DNA from: Peribacillus deserti
GTDB taxonomy: Bacteria > Bacillota > Bacilli > Bacillales > DSM-1321
Assembly (NCBI RefSeq): GCF_002863585.1
Contig: NZ_PGUY01000035.1
Coordinates: forward strand, 1 to 33,943
Direction of reading: 5' to 3'
Length of the DNA: 33,943 nt
Shown here: in pieces, positions 30,817 through 33,943 of the stretch
Layout: the number at the start of each line of letters is the position of its first letter
Position numbering within the stretch: position 1 is the first letter of the stretch
The notes under the pieces: generated by a model
What the model was told of the DNA's origin: nothing
Database searches by the model: none
What the model saw: only the letters and a program-made list of their open reading frames with translations
Made by a program: the position numbers and the translations under genes

Positions 30817-31632
30817 TTATTCTGAATAATACTTACCGGAATTACGGAAATGTTCAGCAAGAAACGAATTAACTTCTTCCGGAGTTTCAAGTGCCAGAGA
30901 ATGGCCCGCGTTGGCAATGACTTTACACACACCATTTCTTACTGTGACTGCAATTTTATTCGACTGTTCAACCGTATAGGCATGATCTTCAGCTCCTGCA
31001 ATCGCCAACATCGGAACATCCACTTCATTTAGTTCACTCAGGATTCGTTTACGATGAACCACCTGATACGCAGCATCGCCAATCGTACGATCCAAACCAT
31101 CTATATGATCCTTCCAGAAATTGAGTTCATTCGCAAAAGACGGATCTTCAAGTGAAGTGTCTCCAAACATAATGTATATCAAAGTTTGGGACATGGGCTT
31201 GCCTCCATAATTCTGTAGATGCTCAACAATTGGCTGAAATTCATCTATTTTATATTCTTCTTCAGCGGATGTCCCCAGCACTGTACATGAAATAAGGAGT
31301 TCTGGATGCCTTGCAGCCAGACGCAAAGCAATGAAGCCCCCCATAGAGTTACCTACAAAATGACAGGGGCCTAAAACAAGCTCTTTAATAAGTGCTGCCG
31401 CATCCTCTGTCAATGTATCCAAATCAAGCATGTCCAACGTATCTTTAGCACTTTTCCCTTGCCCCCGATGATCATAACAAATGACTCTGTATTCACCAGC
31501 AAACCGTTCCACTTGTTTACGAAACATTTGACTATTAAAGAATAATGAGTGACTGAAAACCAAGGCTGGTGCATCTTTTGGACCGGTTTCCTGGTAGTAA
31601 AGCGTAGTTCCGTTTACATCAATGAACGGCAT
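30817..31632 (-). CDS. Alpha/beta-fold hydrolase (3-oxoadipate enol-lactonase-like)
   Basis: A 271-residue soluble hydrolase. The nucleophile is S96 in HFVGNSMGGFIALRLAARHP, the acid D216 (AIAGAEDHAYT) and the histidine H244 (IANAGHSLALETPE). The oxyanion segment is VFSHSLFF and the strand-loop is YDHRGQGKS. This layout is shared by enol-lactonases and carboxylesterases; no catechol-pathway genes are nearby, so the substrate is open. The ATG at 31632 follows AAAGGAGG by 7 bases; an upstream ATG at 31665 has no comparable site. Confidence 0.92.
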   Translation of the reverse strand: MPFIDVNGTTLYYQETGPKDAPALVFSHSLFFNSQMFRKQVERFAGEYRVICYDHRGQGKSAKDTLDMLDLDTLTEDAAALIKELVLGPCHFVGNSMGGFIALRLAARHPELLISCTVLGTSAEEEYKIDEFQPIVEHLQNYGGKPMSQTLIYIMFGDTSLEDPSFANELNFWKDHIDGLDRTIGDAAYQVVHRKRILSELNEVDVPMLAIAGAEDHAYTVEQSNKIAVTVRNGVCKVIANAGHSLALETPEEVNSFLAEHFRNSGKYYSE

Positions 31633-31839
31633 AAATGAACCTCCTTTAATAATATTAGTATTCACACTTTCCAGATCACTTCTTCATGGGATTTTTATAT
31701 TAAGATAATGGAATAGCCAAAATCCTGTTCAACAATTCGCGTTAACCGATAGTTTTTCGTTATAAAATTGTTGTAAATAAGGCAAGCGAGAACTCTATCG
31801 TGTACTTATGGATGGTTAACTAAATCAATGCCTTGATGC

Positions 31840-32097
31840 TTATCCATAAACCTTTTTCCTAACCCAATAAAGATACACTCTCCCAAAATCATTTCTGTAG
31901 TAAACAGTACTTCCAAACTCTTCATAAAAATAACAAAGTAATAAATTGAAAATATCGTCAGGCATTCTTTTTTTTACAGAAAGATTTTTCACTGCAATCA
32001 GATCTAGCCCTCTTATATTCCCCTTTGTTAACCTGTATAGCATTTCCATAGGGGTTAATTCCTTACAATAACGAATTAGCTCGTCATTCAGTCCCAT
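31840..32097 (-). CDS. Mini-protein resembling a DnaB_2/DnaD-type C-terminal domain
   Basis: An 85-residue protein. The pattern ELTPMEMLYRLTKG, then DLIAVKNLSVKKRMPDDIFN, then LLLCYFYEEFG and YLYWVRKKVYG resembles the C-terminal domain of Bacillus DnaB/DnaD replication-initiation proteins, where it binds DNA and ends near a WARKKV-like motif. Here the domain stands alone. GGAAGGG lies close before the ATG. No partner genes are adjacent. Assignment rests on motif resemblance only; it could be a phage- or plasmid-derived piece. Confidence 0.55.
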   Translation of the reverse strand: MGLNDELIRYCKELTPMEMLYRLTKGNIRGLDLIAVKNLSVKKRMPDDIFNLLLCYFYEEFGSTVYYRNDFGRVYLYWVRKKVYG

Positions 32098-32192
32098 TTC
32101 CCTTCCCCCAACTATAGCAGCACCATTTTCTTAATAGTTCGTCACAATTTTCCGTTTTCCTTTAAAAAAATATATAAATTAATCTTATTGAG

Positions 32193-32250
32193 CTAACCTG
32201 CCACGTTAGTAGAACAAGAAAAAAGGATGCCGCAACGGCCCCCCTTGTTC
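32193..32250. repeat. Composite REP-like element: CTAAC palindrome plus long hairpin
   Basis: CTAACCTGCCACGTTAG (32193-32209) is followed by GAACAAG...GCCG-CAA-CGGC...CTTGTTC (32212-32250). It is the mirror-image arrangement of 1174-1231 and shows what the intron-split element at 11734-12466 probably looked like. Confidence 0.65.
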
Positions 32251-33065
32251 AATGTTAATAAAAAAATTTCCTACTAATAAATAACATTTTCATTTCTAAC
32301 TTTACCAACTTGTTTACTTGGTTTTATCCTTATGAATAAACTTTATATTGCTAAAAACCAATTGTCAACCTAATTTTTATAAAAAATAAAATGCCTATGT
32401 AATTAGCTTTTCTCGTTACCCCTAAAACAGCTGCTAGAAAACCTAATGCATGTTTGTTTAGAATCCCTTACAGAAAAAGTAAATATATATAAACTCCATC
32501 ATGATGTCCTGAATAGTTGATTTTTGAAACATAAATAAATCCTAATAAGATGGAACCAAATAATTTAATTAACGTGTACTTTGTTTAAGTATTTTCTTCA
32601 CAAAGCTGAACACTAAAAAAAGACCTGTAAATGTTTTTCGCTGGCATTAGTATTTTATTAATTGTGCTACCTTAAAAAGGTTTTTAATGTTTTTTATTGA
32701 ATTCTTCAGCCAGAGGTATATATACCTTTCCTGTAGTAACATGCTATGCTTGGAACTAAATAATTTTAATCCCATAAATTGCAGTTACGCGGTGAGTTAT
32801 TAAAGGGAAGTAAAATATGGACAGCCGGTGTTTTTCTCATTGATGTTTGGCTGCTTTAGAATCCCTTTGTGCGGCGGGCAGACGCACAATGTGATACCCT
32901 AGTAACCCTCAAAAGACCATATTAAAAAATTTATACCTCCAATAAGTTTGCAATGCCATACGCCAACAACAATTCTTTCCTCCAATGCTTACAAGCCAGC
33001 CCCTTTTTTATGTTATTCATATTCATTCCTTAATTTATCCAATTACTTGTTTATGGATCGTCTCC
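32251..33065. other. Long gene-free stretch
   Basis: About 800 bp, AT-rich, with no frame longer than about 60 codons having a site and no clear homology to anything else in the window. A more GC-rich patch near 32860-32890 is the only compositional change I can see. Confidence 0.4.
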
Positions 33066-33113
33066 ATAACAAAAAGGGGATGTCTAAAAAAAGACATACC
33101 CTTTTTATGTTAT
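33066..33113. terminator. Strong terminator after YjcZ-type gene 1
   Basis: ATAAC-A5-GGG-ATGTC pairs with GACAT-CCC-T5-GTTAT, about 18 bp, around a poly-A loop. It starts 4 bp from the gene's stop. A similar sequence begins at the right window edge (33905 onwards), hinting at another unit of the array. Confidence 0.75.
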
Positions 33114-33116
33114 TGC

Positions 33117-33215
33117 TTAATAAGCATAAACAGCTCCAATAATTACCAAAAGAATAAATAATACAACGACTAAGGCAAATGTAGCACCGTAGCCTCTTCC
33201 TCCTTCGTAGCCCAT
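33117..33215 (-). CDS. YjcZ-family sporulation protein 1
   Basis: A 32-residue peptide: glycine/tyrosine-rich head (MGYEGGRGYG) followed by a single membrane span ([20 protein letters not shown]). This is the standard layout of YjcZ-type small sporulation proteins of Bacillus. AAAAGGAG lies 8 bases before the ATG. A CATATTATA box at 33248-33256 fits a mother-cell sporulation promoter. The role is unknown; related peptides such as SscA help spore-coat assembly. It is too short for most gene finders. Confidence 0.88.
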   Translation of the reverse strand: MGYEGGRGYGATFALVVVLFILLVIIGAVYAY

Positions 33216-33246
33216 ATAATTCACTCCTTTTCCAATGTATTCCCTT

Positions 33247-33432
33247 TTATAATATGTACAAGCCAGATGGAGGGAAGGGCTCGTACCTAATTTATATAAA
33301 AAAATTGCCTCCAGAAGGAAGCAATTAGGAGTTAATCCACATAGGCGAAAAACGCTGCGGAGAATAGGGCGTCTTGCTTTATATCATATGTAAATCAGAT
33401 TAAACTGAATTGGATAAACAACCAATTGCGAC
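33247..33432 (-). repeat. Right copy of the about 200-bp upstream block
   Basis: Counterpart of 13-208. It carries the CATATTATA box of YjcZ gene 1 (33248-33256) and a weak hairpin with T-run (33303-33326). Similarity continues to CAATTGCG near 33430. Confidence 0.6.
33248..33256 (-). promoter_or_regulatory. Sporulation-type -10 box CATATTATA
   Basis: Minus-strand CATATTATA, 33 bp before the ATG of YjcZ gene 1, fits the CATANNNTA consensus of SigK/SigE promoters. A -35 match is not clear. The same box is at 14-22 in the left copy. Confidence 0.45.
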
Positions 33433-33509
33433 ACTTATAGTTTTACAGGTGCAGTGTTAAGTACCTGGACATTATTGATACTAAAAATGATACGCCTAAA
33501 CATATGTAC

Positions 33510-33540
33510 GAAGAAGAAGGGACGTGCCCCTTACTTCTTC
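33510..33540. other. Hairpin GAAGAAG-AAGGG/CCCTT-CTTCTTC
   Basis: A 12-bp stem without a T-run on either strand, 104 bp before the terminator of YjcZ gene 2. Function unclear. Confidence 0.35.
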
Positions 33541-33643
33541 GAGGAGGTCATACATTCTGATGTTGGATACGGATATGGATTCGGCTTACAATAGAATATG
33601 TCTATAAGCATATTTTGTGCTTTGTTAATCAACCCCGCAAAAT

Positions 33644-33670
33644 CAAAAAAAAGGTCCCTGGAAGGACCTT
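33644..33670 (-). terminator. Terminator of YjcZ-type gene 2
   Basis: On the minus strand AAGGTCC pairs with GGACCTT around a short loop, followed by T7. It lies 12 bp past the stop. Confidence 0.88.
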
Positions 33671-33682
33671 GTAAACCAATAC

Positions 33683-33811
33683 TCAATTCCAACATACGCA
33701 TCCAATAATAACTAAAAGGATAAATAATACTACAACTAAAGCGAAGGCTTTTCCGCAACCGGAACCATATCCATAGCCACACCCATATCCGTAACCGTAT
33801 CCATAGCCCAT
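33683..33811 (-). CDS. YjcZ-family sporulation protein 2
   Basis: A 42-residue peptide with an extended Gly-Tyr repeat head ([16 protein letters not shown]), then SGCGKAF and the membrane span [13 protein letters not shown], almost identical to gene 1's span. It has four cysteines (11, 19, 38 and 40), unlike gene 1, which has none. AAAGGGGGG lies before the ATG. The two genes share orientation and differ mainly in the length of the Gly-Tyr head, consistent with tandem duplication. Role as for gene 1. Confidence 0.88.
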   Translation of the reverse strand: MGYGYGYGYGCGYGYGSGCGKAFALVVVLFILLVIIGCVCWN

Positions 33812-33943
33812 AATTAACCCCCCTTTCTTTTTGTTATTATAAACTATGTAAATCAAAGGATATTGTATGGGCTACTTTGCAAATATTCTTCCGATCTGGA
33901 ATTGAGTATGTATGGAACGTCTTCACAACAAAAAAGGGTGATG

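Noticed and set aside
33531-33782. 83-codon minus-strand frame
   Set aside because: It is a shadow of the Gly-Tyr repeat of YjcZ gene 2 in another frame and runs through that gene's terminator.
1-33943. CRISPR array, tRNA or rRNA genes
   Set aside because: No regularly spaced direct repeats and no cloverleaf or rRNA-like segments were seen on reading both strands.

Overview
The window looks like chromosomal DNA of a low-GC, endospore-forming Bacillaceae (a Bacillus or Neobacillus relative). Support comes from a complete cotJA-cotJB-cotJC spore-coat operon, two tiny YjcZ-type sporulation proteins, a CBO0543-type membrane protein, a probably SigB-driven GlsB/YeaQ protein and strong AGGAGG-type ribosome binding sites with several TTG/GTG starts. 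Genus is a guess. No rRNA, tRNA, CRISPR array or complete insertion sequence was seen.

Layout. 1-2850: decayed DNA with a frameshifted VOC-protein copy, one intact CBO0543 gene and remnants of related membrane genes. 2850-9450: an ion and amino-acid transport block with two tandem paralogous CPA2 cation/proton antiporters, an AGCS Na+/alanine(glycine) symporter, and an NSS Na+-dependent transporter with its 34-residue MetS-type small subunit. 9850-10943: cotJABC. 11260-13520: intact VOC gene, a group II intron that has lost its maturase, a PPOX-fold stress protein and a second 160-bp intron fragment. 13760-18750: alpha/beta hydrolase, CPA1 Na+/H+ antiporter, TrkH/Ktr-type K+ channel subunit and GlsB-family protein. 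18830-20370: repeats, a start-less VOC copy and a broken P-loop kinase-like gene. 20669-27472: a redox/electrophile-defence cluster (quinone oxidoreductase, MarR regulator, three SDRs, two flavodoxin-fold NAD(P)H oxidoreductases, aldo/keto reductase, truncated MerR regulator). 27676-32100: cupin-DUF5661 protein, ChrA chromate transporter, a second alpha/beta hydrolase and a mini DnaB_2-like protein. 33117 to the end: tandem YjcZ-type genes.

Regulation. Four copies or near-copies of the palindrome ATTTGTATATGCAAAT lie in the gaps of the redox cluster and probably form a MarR operator set. A separate MerR-type promoter (19-bp spacer over a dyad) precedes the third SDR, whose downstream MerR gene has lost its DNA-binding half. 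Three nearly identical terminator-like hairpins (stem GCCTGTCACC) sit in the leader regions of both CPA2 antiporters and the first hydrolase.

The most unusual layer is repetitive. A REP-like family built on the palindrome CTAACGCACCCGTTAG is scattered through the gaps, sometimes with a second long hairpin. The ORF-less group II intron lies exactly inside one of these elements, and the intron's first six bases match the bases missing from that element. I consider the repeat/intron relationship the best lead in the window.
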